DNA from: an uncultured Burkholderiales bacterium
Lineage (GTDB): Bacteria; Pseudomonadota; Gammaproteobacteria; Burkholderiales; Burkholderiaceae_C
Direction: 5' to 3'
Assembly (NCBI GenBank): GCA_937897495.1
Contig: CALCBL010000149.1
Coordinates: 1-5,457 of the forward strand
Length of the DNA: 5,457 nucleotides
Shown: piece by piece, positions 1 through 5,457 of the stretch
Numbering within the stretch: the stretch's first letter is position 1
How the letters are laid out: each line of letters begins with the position of its first letter
Position numbers and translations under genes: made by a program
The notes under the pieces: generated by a model
Databases searched by the model: none
Seen by the model: the letters and a program-made list of their open reading frames with translations, nothing else
What the model was told of the DNA's origin: nothing

Positions 1-566
1 CTTTGTTCTTGCGCCAAGCCAAAGAGCAAGGTTTGAAGTGGGATGCCCTGATTGGCCATGGCGCTGGTCACGGTCAATTTGACAAGCTGTTTGCCACTTT
101 CAAAGAAGACGCCAACTTGATCTTGAACGTTGACCCAGTTGCAGCCCAATTACTTGACGCAAAAACTCTCAAACCAGGCATCGGCGCACTCACAGCAGAA
201 ATGATCAAACGCTACAAAGCAGAAGTGAAAGCTGATGAAATTCCTCCTCACGTTTCCATGGGCTTTAACCAAACTTGGATTTTATTAAGCGATGTCATGC
301 CGCGTGCCATTAAAAAATACGGTGGCTACGACCCAGAATCATTGCGCAAAGCTGCATTGGAAACTGATATCCCTGAAGGTGGCACCATCCAAGGTTATGG
401 CGTCAAATTTTTCCCACCTGGTCACCCCATGTCTGGCCAAAACGAACGCTCTTCACCCGTCGTTCACCAATACTCGGGCAACGACACATATGTGGTCTGG
501 CCTAGAGCCATCAAAAGCCGTGACCCTGTCATGCCGCTTCCAAAAGGCAATTCATACGCTAATTGA
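1..566 (+). CDS. Periplasmic substrate-binding protein of a Liv/HAAT-type ABC transporter (C-terminal part)
   Basis: Only the last 187 residues are present. The frame is open to the left edge, so the signal peptide and the first ligand-binding lobe lie outside; family members are usually near 400 residues. The visible part reads as the second lobe and hinge of a type I periplasmic binding protein (Peripla_BP_6/LivK-like). It has an IGHGAGHG strand-loop near the start, a helix containing GFNQTWILLSDVMPRAI, a DPESLRKAALETDIP segment, and the terminal FFPPGHPMSGQNERSSPVV stretch, a pattern typical of this family's C-terminus. The role would be to capture a solute in the periplasm and hand it to the LivHM-like permease encoded downstream. 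The stop codon overlaps the non-ATG start of the LivG-like gene, which supports operon membership. The ligand is unknown: such proteins bind branched-chain amino acids, amides, urea or aromatic acids. I am confident of the family but not of the substrate. Confidence 0.88.
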   Translation, partial: LFLRQAKEQGLKWDALIGHGAGHGQFDKLFATFKEDANLILNVDPVAAQLLDAKTLKPGIGALTAEMIKRYKAEVKADEIPPHVSMGFNQTWILLSDVMPRAIKKYGGYDPESLRKAALETDIPEGGTIQGYGVKFFPPGHPMSGQNERSSPVVHQYSGNDTYVVWPRAIKSRDPVMPLPKGNSYAN

Positions 567-1339
567 TTGTGCTAATTGTTCAAGACCTAACCAAGAAATT
601 CGGTGGTTTCACCGCCGTCAACCGAATTTCTTTTGAAGTCCAGCGCGGAGAAATTGTGGGCCTGATTGGCCCCAATGGCTCCGGAAAAAGTACCACCTTT
701 AATTTATTGGCGGGTATGTTTGAACCCACATCAGGCCATGTCATGTTTGATGGCCAGCCTATGTTGGGCTTGTCGTCTTCACATATTTGCAAACGTGGGG
801 TGGCCAGAACTTTTCAAATTCCCAGGCCCTTTCGCAAACTCTCGATTCTTGAAAACACCGCGCTTGCCGCTTTCTACGGCTCAAGTGAACCCATCACAAG
901 AGGCGAGGCCGAGCGCCGAGCGCAAGACGCCTTGTCCTTGATTGATTTGCCACGCAACCCTGGCGTCCTTGTCGATGGGCTTGGCGCGGCAGGTTTGAAA
1001 AAACTCGAAATGGCGCGGGCTTTGGCAACGCAACCTAAGTTGCTGCTGGCCGATGAAAGTTTGGGCGGCTTAGACGAAACAGAAATGGAACAAGCCGCGC
1101 AAATGCTCAAGCGAATTCGCGATGAACGCGGCATCACCATCATCTGGGTTGAGCACATCATGGGAGTGTTGATGAAAGTCATAGATCGATGCTTGGTGCT
1201 AGACCACGGCGAGTTGATCGCACAGGGCTCGCCTTCCGAAGTCACCCACGACCCGCGGGTGATTGAAGTGTATTTAGGCACGGACGCCCAAAGTATTCAG
1301 CAACAAGTTGCGCGCAATGCGTCGAGTCAGGACGCGTGA
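563..1339 (+). CDS. livG: LivG-like ABC transporter ATP-binding protein with a degenerate signature motif
   Basis: This is a cytoplasmic ATPase subunit that powers the LivHM-like permease, 258 residues as called here and normal for LivG. Counting from the TTG at 563, Walker A is GPNGSGKST (residues 36-44), the Q-loop is around Q85 (ARTFQIPRPF), Walker B is LLLADES (D164, E165), and the switch histidine is H198 in WVEHIMG. The C-terminal HDPRVIEVYLG is the usual LivG ending. The ABC signature is unusual: where LSGGQ or AYGQQ is expected, residues 140-147 read LGAAGLKK, followed by a normal LEMARAL helix. There is no ATG before Walker A; the next methionine is residue 52. The start must therefore be TTG 563, overlapping the upstream TGA by 4 nt, or GTG 569, giving MLIVQDLTKKFGG. 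No good Shine-Dalgarno is visible, as AAAAGG at 542-547 is too far away, so translation probably depends on coupling to the binding-protein gene. The family call is certain; the exact start is not. Confidence 0.94.
   Translation: MIVLIVQDLTKKFGGFTAVNRISFEVQRGEIVGLIGPNGSGKSTTFNLLAGMFEPTSGHVMFDGQPMLGLSSSHICKRGVARTFQIPRPFRKLSILENTALAAFYGSSEPITRGEAERRAQDALSLIDLPRNPGVLVDGLGAAGLKKLEMARALATQPKLLLADESLGGLDETEMEQAAQMLKRIRDERGITIIWVEHIMGVLMKVIDRCLVLDHGELIAQGSPSEVTHDPRVIEVYLGTDAQSIQQQVARNASSQDA
1329..1332 (+). promoter_or_regulatory. Ribosome binding site deciding the LivF start
   Basis: AGGA lies 6 nt before ATG 1339 but only 3 nt before the in-frame GTG 1336. The spacing favours ATG 1339, whose A is the last base of the upstream TGA stop (a TGATG junction). 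Confidence 0.55.
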
Positions 1340-2043
1340 TGTTGGAGTTAAAAAATATCAATGCCGGGTACAACAGTTTTCAAGCGCTGTTTGACGTGTC
1401 ATTGAGCGTCAAAGCCGGCGAAGCTGTGGCCGTGATCGGCCCCAATGGCGCAGGCAAGAGCACCCTCTTGCGCGTCATCTCTAGATTGATTGAAGCCACC
1501 GCTGGCACCATGCAGATGCAAGGCCAATCCTACCGAGACCTGCCCTCGCATGAAGTGGTGGGACTGGGTATTGCACAAGTGCCAGAGGGGCGGCGTTTGT
1601 TTCCACGCCTGAGTGTTGAGGACAACTTGAAAATAGGGGCCTATAGCCCTGCTGCCCGTGCCAAATTGCAAGAGCGCTTGGAGTATGTTTACAGCTTATT
1701 TCCACGCATGGCTGAGCGGCGAAAGCAATTGGCAGGCACCATGTCAGGTGGCGAGCAACAAATGTGTGCCATCGGGCGCGCCTTAATGAGCGGCCCCAAA
1801 TTACTGCTTCTCGATGAGCCTTCTGCTGGCTTAGCACCTGTCATTGTGCAATCGATTTTTGAGCTGATGCATCGCATTCGCGCTGAAGGCTATACCGTGT
1901 TAATTGTTGAACAAAACATCCAGCAAGTGCTCAAGGTGGTCGACCGTGCGTACCTGCTAGAAATTGGAAAAATTCGCGCTTCCGGAACTGCCGCCGAATT
2001 GTTGGCCAGCGATGAAGTTCAGAAAGCCTATCTGGGGGTGTGA
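1339..2043 (+). CDS. livF: LivF-like ABC transporter ATP-binding protein
   Basis: This is the second ATPase of the transporter, 234 residues from ATG 1339, the usual LivF length. An in-frame GTG at 1336 would add one residue, but AGGA spacing favours the ATG. Walker A is GPNGAGKST (34-42). The Q-loop is Q80 in the LivF hallmark AQVPEGRRLFPRLSVEDNL. The signature is the canonical MSGGEQQ (135-141), and Walker B is LLLLDEPSAGL (D159, E160). The switch position reads IVEQN, so glutamine Q192 replaces histidine, which is normal for LivF proteins. The ending EVQKAYLG is also typical. It should form a heterodimer with the LivG-like subunit on the cytoplasmic face of the permease. The gene shares one base with the upstream stop, and the next gene starts at its own stop, so translation is probably coupled. 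I see nothing broken in this gene. Confidence 0.95.
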   Translation: MLELKNINAGYNSFQALFDVSLSVKAGEAVAVIGPNGAGKSTLLRVISRLIEATAGTMQMQGQSYRDLPSHEVVGLGIAQVPEGRRLFPRLSVEDNLKIGAYSPAARAKLQERLEYVYSLFPRMAERRKQLAGTMSGGEQQMCAIGRALMSGPKLLLLDEPSAGLAPVIVQSIFELMHRIRAEGYTVLIVEQNIQQVLKVVDRAYLLEIGKIRASGTAAELLASDEVQKAYLGV

Positions 2044-2912
2044 TGGAATTTTTTGACATATTTTTACTCGAAGCGGTTCTCAATGGGCTTTTGCTCGGAG
2101 GCTTGCTGGCACTTTTGTCTTTGGGCTTGAACCTGATCTTTGGTGTGATCGATGTGGTCTGGATTTGCTACGCCGAATTGATGATGGTGGGCATGTACGC
2201 CATCTATTGGTCACACACCATGTTGGGTCTGCCTTTGGCTGTCGCCTTCATCTTAGGTATTGTGGGCGTGGCCGCTTTGGGCATGGCGATGCATTGGTTC
2301 ATCATTCGGCCGGTTTTGTCGGCAGAGCCGATCAATCAATTGCTTGTCACGGGCGGTGTTTTGTTTTTTCTACAAGCTTTGGTGACGGTGATCTTTGGCA
2401 TTGATTTCAAAAACATAGGTGTGCGCATGCCAAGTTTGATGGTGGGTGATATCAGCTTGTCGATGGCGCGCCTAATTGCTTTTTGCGTAGCCATGGTAGC
2501 CATTGCCGCCACTTATTTGTTCTTGAACCGAACCTTCGCGGGTACCGCCATTCGAGCCATCAGCCAAGATCGCAGCATCATGCCCTTGATGGGCGTGAAC
2601 ACTGAGCGCATTTATTTGATCACCTCGGCCATGGGCGGCGCATTGGCGGGTCTGGCCGCTTGTTTGTTGGTGCTGCAATACGACATCCACCCCGCCATTG
2701 GCTTGTCGTTTGGCCCCATCACATTTTTGGTGTGCGTCATGGGCGGCTTAGGCAATTTATTGGGTGGCTTTATAGCTGCATTTATTTTTGCCCAGCTCAT
2801 ATCTGTGGGTGGCTATGTCTATGCCATTGAATGGGGTTATGTGATGGCCTTTGTGTTCTTCATCGCCATGATGTTCATACGCCCCGAAGGTATTTTATTT
2901 CGCAGGCGCTAA
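2043..2912 (+). CDS. livH: LivH-like ABC transporter permease
   Basis: This is an inner-membrane permease of the Liv/HAAT family, 289 residues from ATG 2043, a normal LivH length. It is very hydrophobic, with about eight membrane segments that I can pick out by eye. The opening LNGLLLGGLLALLSLGLNLIFG is typical of LivH. A cytoplasmic coupling loop (the EAA-like loop that contacts the ATPases) reads GTAIRAISQDRSIMPLMGVN (167-186). The C-terminus FIRPEGILFRRR is also typical. The conserved family segment after GV-x-x-V is altered: residues 40-45 read WICYAE where most members have NFAHGE, with only the glutamate kept. The ATG shares its A with the LivF stop (TGATG), preceded by a G-rich GGGGG at 2034-2038 that may serve as Shine-Dalgarno. 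An in-frame GTG at 2040 is the alternative start. It should pair with the LivM-like protein to form the translocation path. Confidence 0.94.
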   Translation: MEFFDIFLLEAVLNGLLLGGLLALLSLGLNLIFGVIDVVWICYAELMMVGMYAIYWSHTMLGLPLAVAFILGIVGVAALGMAMHWFIIRPVLSAEPINQLLVTGGVLFFLQALVTVIFGIDFKNIGVRMPSLMVGDISLSMARLIAFCVAMVAIAATYLFLNRTFAGTAIRAISQDRSIMPLMGVNTERIYLITSAMGGALAGLAACLLVLQYDIHPAIGLSFGPITFLVCVMGGLGNLLGGFIAAFIFAQLISVGGYVYAIEWGYVMAFVFFIAMMFIRPEGILFRRR

Positions 2913-2915
2913 AAC

Positions 2916-3884
2916 ATGCCTCTTATTTCTTCCAACTATAAATTTGGCGCCTTGCTGGCGGCCTTGATGCTGGCGCCTTGGCTAGGCTTGGGCTCCTACC
3001 CCTTGCACTTGATCATCATGGCATTGCTGATGGGCTTCATCTACACCAGCTGGGCCTTGATGGGGCGCCTTGGCTTGGTCAGCCTAGGGCATGGCGCCTT
3101 CTTGGGCATTGGCGCTTACAGCGTGGTCTTATTGTGGAATCAGTATGGCGTGCCGCCTTTGGCGGGAGCTCTTGTTGCGTTGGTCTTAACGGTTATTTTG
3201 GCATTGGTCATAGGCTACCCGTGTTTTCGTTTCAAAATTGTGGGGCATTATTTTGCACTTGTGACTTTGGCTTTGGCCGAAGTCGTGCGCCTGGTCATTG
3301 TGGCCACACGAGAAGTCACTGGTGGCTCATTGGGCCTCACACCCAAGCCTGGCTTGCCCAATGAGGCCACGGCCTCTTTGTGGTCATTTCAATTTTCAAA
3401 CCGTGTGGTTTGGTTCTACATTGTTTTGGCATGCTGGCTTTTCGCACTGTGGGTCTGGCGCAAAGTCGACCAAAGCATGTTGCGAGATGCACTCCAAGCC
3501 ATTAGCGAGGACGAAGACGCCGCAGCATCCATTGGCATCAATGTGACCAGAACCAAATTGAAAATTACGGTCCTCTCTGCAGCCATGACTTGCTTTGGAG
3601 GCGTTTTGTATGCGCAATACCAAGCCTATGTCAACCCAGATACCGTCTCGGGCATTGGCATTTCTTTGCAAATGGTTTTTGGCGTGATTGCCGGAGGAAT
3701 GTTTGTCATGCTAGGCCCTACCTTCGGCGCTGTATTTTTGCTGGCACTCCAAGAAGTATTGCGGGTCTTAATTGGCAATCAAATTCATGGCCTAGACTTG
3801 TTGATCTACGGCGCCTTGCTGGTGTTTTTCATCATCCGCATGCCCAAGGGTATTTTGGGCTCTTGGCTAGAACGCAAAACCTAA
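2916..3884 (+). CDS. livM: LivM-like ABC transporter permease
   Basis: This is the second inner-membrane permease subunit, 322 residues, a normal length for the family. The conserved LivM segment RLGLVSLGHGAFLGIGAYS (51-69) is intact. It is followed by YPCFRFKIVGHYFALVTLALAE and the GGSLGLTP motif, both characteristic of LivM. The coupling loop that docks on the ATPases is LQAISEDEDAAASIGIN (193-209). The C-terminus GILGSWLERK resembles the usual basic tail. It begins 3 nt after the LivH stop with an ATG; AGG at 2904-2906, 9 nt upstream, is a weak ribosome site, so expression is probably coupled to LivH. It is the last gene of the transporter operon. Its stop is 3 nt from the stop of the opposing gene, so the transporter transcript has no separate 3' region before running antisense into the neighbour. 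Confidence 0.95.
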   Translation: MPLISSNYKFGALLAALMLAPWLGLGSYPLHLIIMALLMGFIYTSWALMGRLGLVSLGHGAFLGIGAYSVVLLWNQYGVPPLAGALVALVLTVILALVIGYPCFRFKIVGHYFALVTLALAEVVRLVIVATREVTGGSLGLTPKPGLPNEATASLWSFQFSNRVVWFYIVLACWLFALWVWRKVDQSMLRDALQAISEDEDAAASIGINVTRTKLKITVLSAAMTCFGGVLYAQYQAYVNPDTVSGIGISLQMVFGVIAGGMFVMLGPTFGAVFLLALQEVLRVLIGNQIHGLDLLIYGALLVFFIIRMPKGILGSWLERKT

Positions 3885-3887
3885 ATC

Positions 3888-4640
3888 TTAAATGTGCACC
3901 ACACGTTCGTGTTGCACACTGCGCGCGTCCATTTCAAACTCCAATTCTTGAATGGGCGGATTGCAAATGTGCCACGACAGTCCGGGGCTGAGCATGCCTG
4001 CAGTTTTGAACACCGTTGGAATCAAAGCTGAGAAGTCATGCACTGTGTAAATTTGTGCGGCTGTTAATCGGCTCCACTCTGCTTGTAAGCCCTTTGCCCG
4101 GTCTTGCATGGTTTGCACCACATAACGAACTTTGCGCTCAATGCCATCAGGGCTGGTGTCGCCCCGCGCCACAATGCCTTCAGGAAAAGGTAAATGCTCT
4201 GGCCATTCGCCGCTGCCAGCAATCAGCCAGTCTGATTGGTTGGATGTTTCAGGCACGGTGTAGGTAAAAGCATAAAAGCCCGGAACGTCTGGTGGTGAAA
4301 AAGCCGGTGCCAAATTGCTGCGCGCTACAGGGTTGAGGCCATTTTGAATCAGGCCCCAATCAGTGAGCACTTTCACATAACTTTGATTGAAATCTCGAAA
4401 GCCCGCCATCGTGAAAGCGCTTGGCGATCTTAGCTCGCATGCAGCCAATGCCGTTAATGGCCGATTGTTTTGCTGAAGGTGCTGACGAATCCAGTCAAAT
4501 CCTTGTTCAACCGGAACAACGCTTGAAAACCGAATGCGCCGAAATGCAAAGCCAGGCAATGCAATAACGGCTTGCGAGTAGGGAAAACCGCCTTCTAAAA
4601 AGGCGTAAGAGCCCGCGTTGAAATTGTGCAATTTGGCCAT
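3888..4640 (-). CDS. RidA-like protein, possible 2-amino-5-chloromuconate deaminase (CnbZ) homologue
   Basis: This is a complete 250-residue soluble protein with no signal peptide or membrane segment. The start ATG at 4640 is supported by GGAG 8 nt upstream. I recognise the overall pattern: FLEGGFPYSQAV near residues 14-25, RPLTALAACELRSP (60-73), NPVARSN (103-109), a central AGSGEWPE (141-148), RGDTSPDGIERKVRYV (159-174) and QIYTVHDF (196-203). It matches a protein type, common in Burkholderiales, that is often annotated as CnbZ, the deaminase described from chloronitrobenzene degradation in Comamonas CNB-1. The C-terminal half (roughly 160-242) has the helix, VYT-like strand, PP and ExE/ExD layout of RidA/YjgF proteins, which deaminate enamines and imines. 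The deaminase label is by recollection and resemblance; the substrate here is unknown, and chlorinated aromatics are not implied. It follows the CoA ligase on the same strand after 195 bp and converges with livM. Its last codons form a hairpin at 3893-3918. Confidence 0.8.
   Translation of the reverse strand: MAKLHNFNAGSYAFLEGGFPYSQAVIALPGFAFRRIRFSSVVPVEQGFDWIRQHLQQNNRPLTALAACELRSPSAFTMAGFRDFNQSYVKVLTDWGLIQNGLNPVARSNLAPAFSPPDVPGFYAFTYTVPETSNQSDWLIAGSGEWPEHLPFPEGIVARGDTSPDGIERKVRYVVQTMQDRAKGLQAEWSRLTAAQIYTVHDFSALIPTVFKTAGMLSPGLSWHICNPPIQELEFEMDARSVQHERVVHI
3893..3918. terminator. Hairpin at the convergent gene junction, candidate terminator
   Basis: TGTGCA (3893-3898) pairs perfectly with TGCACA (3913-3918). 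Inside it, after a two-base CC bulge, ACACG (3901-3905) pairs with CGTGT (3908-3912). Read on the minus strand, the stem is made by the last codons of the RidA-like gene and is followed at once by TTTAAGATTTAGGTTTT, a broken T-rich tract covering its stop codon. That is a weak but reasonable intrinsic terminator for the minus gene. On the plus strand it lies 8 nt past the livM stop, but no T tract follows, so there it could only protect a 3' end or slow polymerase. The pairing is seen directly; the function is inferred. Confidence 0.35.
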
Positions 4641-4648
4641 TTCACTGA

Positions 4649-4652
4649 CTCC
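4649..4652 (-). promoter_or_regulatory. Ribosome binding site of the RidA-like gene
   Basis: On the minus strand GGAG stands 8 nt before the ATG at 4640, an ideal distance. It is the clearest Shine-Dalgarno in the window and fixes the start of the RidA-like gene. Confidence 0.65.
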
Positions 4653-4667
4653 AGTTTAATGTTGAGA

Positions 4668-4696
4668 GTTATTGGCTTGTACTGCCTCAATGGCAA
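4668..4696 (-). promoter_or_regulatory. Candidate sigma-70 promoter for the RidA-like gene
   Basis: On the minus strand TTGCCA (4696-4691, 5 of 6 to the -35 consensus) is followed after 17 nt by AATAAC (4673-4668, 4 of 6 to the -10 consensus). Transcription would begin near 4661, leaving a leader of about 20 nt that carries the GGAG ribosome site. The spacing is ideal, but hexamers this good can arise by chance. It would let the gene be expressed apart from the CoA ligase upstream. Confidence 0.35.
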
Positions 4697-4722
4697 ACAA
4701 ACTCGCAGGGCTTGGAAATAAA

Positions 4723-4760
4723 TTTGATTCTAAGGTAACGCTGCGAATATGCGAATCAAA
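4723..4760. repeat. Inverted repeat TTTGATTC / GAATCAAA between the two minus-strand genes
   Basis: TTTGATTC at 4723-4730 and GAATCAAA at 4753-4760 are perfect 8-bp inverted copies separated by 22 nt. The loop also holds GCGAAT at 4743-4748, which recurs at 4751-4756 as a direct repeat 8 bp away. The element is centred about 80 bp upstream of the expected transcription start of the RidA-like gene, a position where an activator or operator site could lie. Alternatively it could fold in the ligase transcript as a weak, AT-rich terminator; TTTATTT follows it on the minus strand. The symmetry is seen; the role is unknown. Confidence 0.35.
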
Positions 4761-4835
4761 ATAATCGCAGTGTTTCGTCAGGGCTGGACTCAACTGACAC
4801 TAGAAAAAATATGCAAGCAGAAATTAAAGTCGACA

Positions 4836-5457
4836 TTAGTTTTGACTTTGTACCTGCAGTCGGATGGCTTTTTTATCAACTTTACCCAGGCCTGTGGTAG
4901 GCAACTTGTCTACCGCATGAAAATATTTGGGCACATGGACAGCACCTTTTTTGATTCGCACCATCTCGCTAAGCTCGCCCCACTCTGCCACTTGGCCAGA
5001 GCGCCACACAAGGACCGCATGCACCGCCTCTCCCCACTTTTCATGAGGTGCTCCCACCACTGCTACGGCTGCTACTGCGGGGTGCGTGGCCAACACATCT
5101 TCTATTTCGCGAGGATAGACATTGAAGCCTCCGGTGATCACCATGTCTTTAGATCGGTCCACAATGTACAAATACCCATCCGCATCGCGTCTGGCCAAAT
5201 CTCCGGAGTAGAGCCAGCCATGTCGAAAAGCCACTGCGTTTTCGTTCGGCTTGTTGATGTATTCCTGCATCACCAGAGGACCCCGAACACATATCTCACC
5301 CACCTCACCAGTGGGCACCTCTTGGCCCTGCTCGTCCAGCAAGGCCAGTTGAATACCTACCACTGGGGTGCCACAAGAACTTAGGCGCTGCGGATGGTTA
5401 ACCGGATCGTGTTCGTGCTTATGCAAAACTGTCATGGCCATGGGTGCCTCAGATTGC
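4836..5457 (-). CDS. AMP-forming acyl/aryl-CoA ligase (C-terminal part)
   Basis: This is the C-terminal third of an ANL-superfamily adenylating enzyme; the frame stays open to the right edge. The first codons read QSEAPMAMTV, the end of the family's YGxTE-type motif, so the methionine at 5441 is internal and not the start. Counting from that methionine, GEICVRGP lies at 48-55 and YSGDLARRD (78-86) holds the ATP-ribose-binding aspartate D81. The hinge motif is DRSKDMVITGGFNVYPREIE (95-114). The C-terminal TGLGKVDKKAIR carries the likely catalytic lysine K187 used for adenylate formation. Such enzymes activate a carboxylic acid with ATP and then load it onto CoA in the cytoplasm. The specificity pocket lies mostly outside the window, so fatty, aryl or other acid substrates cannot be told apart. 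Full-length members are about 500-550 residues. It reads toward the RidA-like gene, 195 bp downstream. Confidence 0.92.
   Translation of the reverse strand, partial: QSEAPMAMTVLHKHEHDPVNHPQRLSSCGTPVVGIQLALLDEQGQEVPTGEVGEICVRGPLVMQEYINKPNENAVAFRHGWLYSGDLARRDADGYLYIVDRSKDMVITGGFNVYPREIEDVLATHPAVAAVAVVGAPHEKWGEAVHAVLVWRSGQVAEWGELSEMVRIKKGAVHVPKYFHAVDKLPTTGLGKVDKKAIRLQVQSQN

Noticed and set aside
874..1281. Minus-strand open frame (135 codons) inside the LivG-like gene
   Set aside because: It is antisense to strongly conserved ATPase motifs and its Ser/Pro-rich translation has no family features.
3590..3991. Plus-strand frame crossing the end of livM into the opposing gene
   Set aside because: It is out of frame with livM, rich in Cys, Arg and His, and overlaps two well-supported genes; I do not regard it as a frameshifted extension because livM already ends with a normal family C-terminus.
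4777..4798. GTCAG / CTGAC inverted repeat (5 bp, 12-nt loop) as a terminator for the CoA ligase
   Set aside because: The stem is short and no T tract follows it on the minus strand; the T6 run (4809-4804) comes before the stem, not after it.
4749..5384. Long plus-strand open frame (211 codons) opposite the CoA ligase
   Set aside because: It lies mostly antisense to a frame with clear adenylating-enzyme motifs, its translation is rich in His and Cys with no recognisable domain, and it lacks a ribosome site; it is a shadow frame.
5439..5441. ATG at 5441 as the real start of the CoA ligase gene
   Set aside because: The frame stays open to the window edge and the codons before it complete part of the conserved YGxTE-type motif, so this methionine is internal.
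1..5457. Mobile elements, CRISPR arrays, tRNA or rRNA genes
   Set aside because: I found no transposase or integrase motifs, no spaced identical repeats and no tRNA-like cloverleaf; nearly all bases are accounted for by ordinary coding genes.

Overview
The window looks like a chromosomal catabolic/uptake locus from a betaproteobacterium, most likely Burkholderiales of the Comamonadaceae type. The basis is the protein flavour, the K-G-F-H-M order of the transporter genes, the tight gene overlaps, and a moderate GC content (about half, by eye). This is recognition from memory, not a database search. I see no mobile element, RNA gene, CRISPR array or phage gene.

Left part (1-3884, + strand): the 3' part of an operon for a branched-chain amino acid type (HAAT/Liv) ABC transporter. 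In order it holds the C-terminal half of the periplasmic substrate-binding protein (cut by the window edge), two ATPases (LivG-like and LivF-like), and two membrane permeases (LivH-like and LivM-like). Stops and starts overlap or lie within 3 bp, so the genes should be co-transcribed and translationally coupled. The periplasmic protein would deliver a small carboxylated solute to the LivH/LivM channel, driven by the LivG/LivF heterodimer. The Liv family also moves amides, urea and aromatic acids, so the substrate cannot be read from the sequence.

Right part (3888-5457, - strand): two genes converge on the transporter operon. The first in reading order is the C-terminal third of an AMP-forming acyl/aryl-CoA ligase, cut by the right edge. 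After a 195-bp gap with a plausible promoter comes a complete 250-aa protein whose C-terminal half looks RidA/YjgF-like. It resembles proteins annotated as the 2-amino-5-chloromuconate deaminase CnbZ. The last gene stops only 3 bp from the livM stop, and a hairpin sits exactly at this convergent junction.

Taken together, an uptake system, a CoA ligase and a deaminase-like protein suggest a small catabolic cluster for an organic acid, possibly a nitrogen-containing or aromatic one; this is inference. The most notable features are a strongly degenerate ABC signature in the LivG-like subunit, which pairs with the LivF subunit lacking the switch histidine, an altered conserved motif in LivH, and the little-studied deaminase-like gene. 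I see no clear evidence of a wholly new system.
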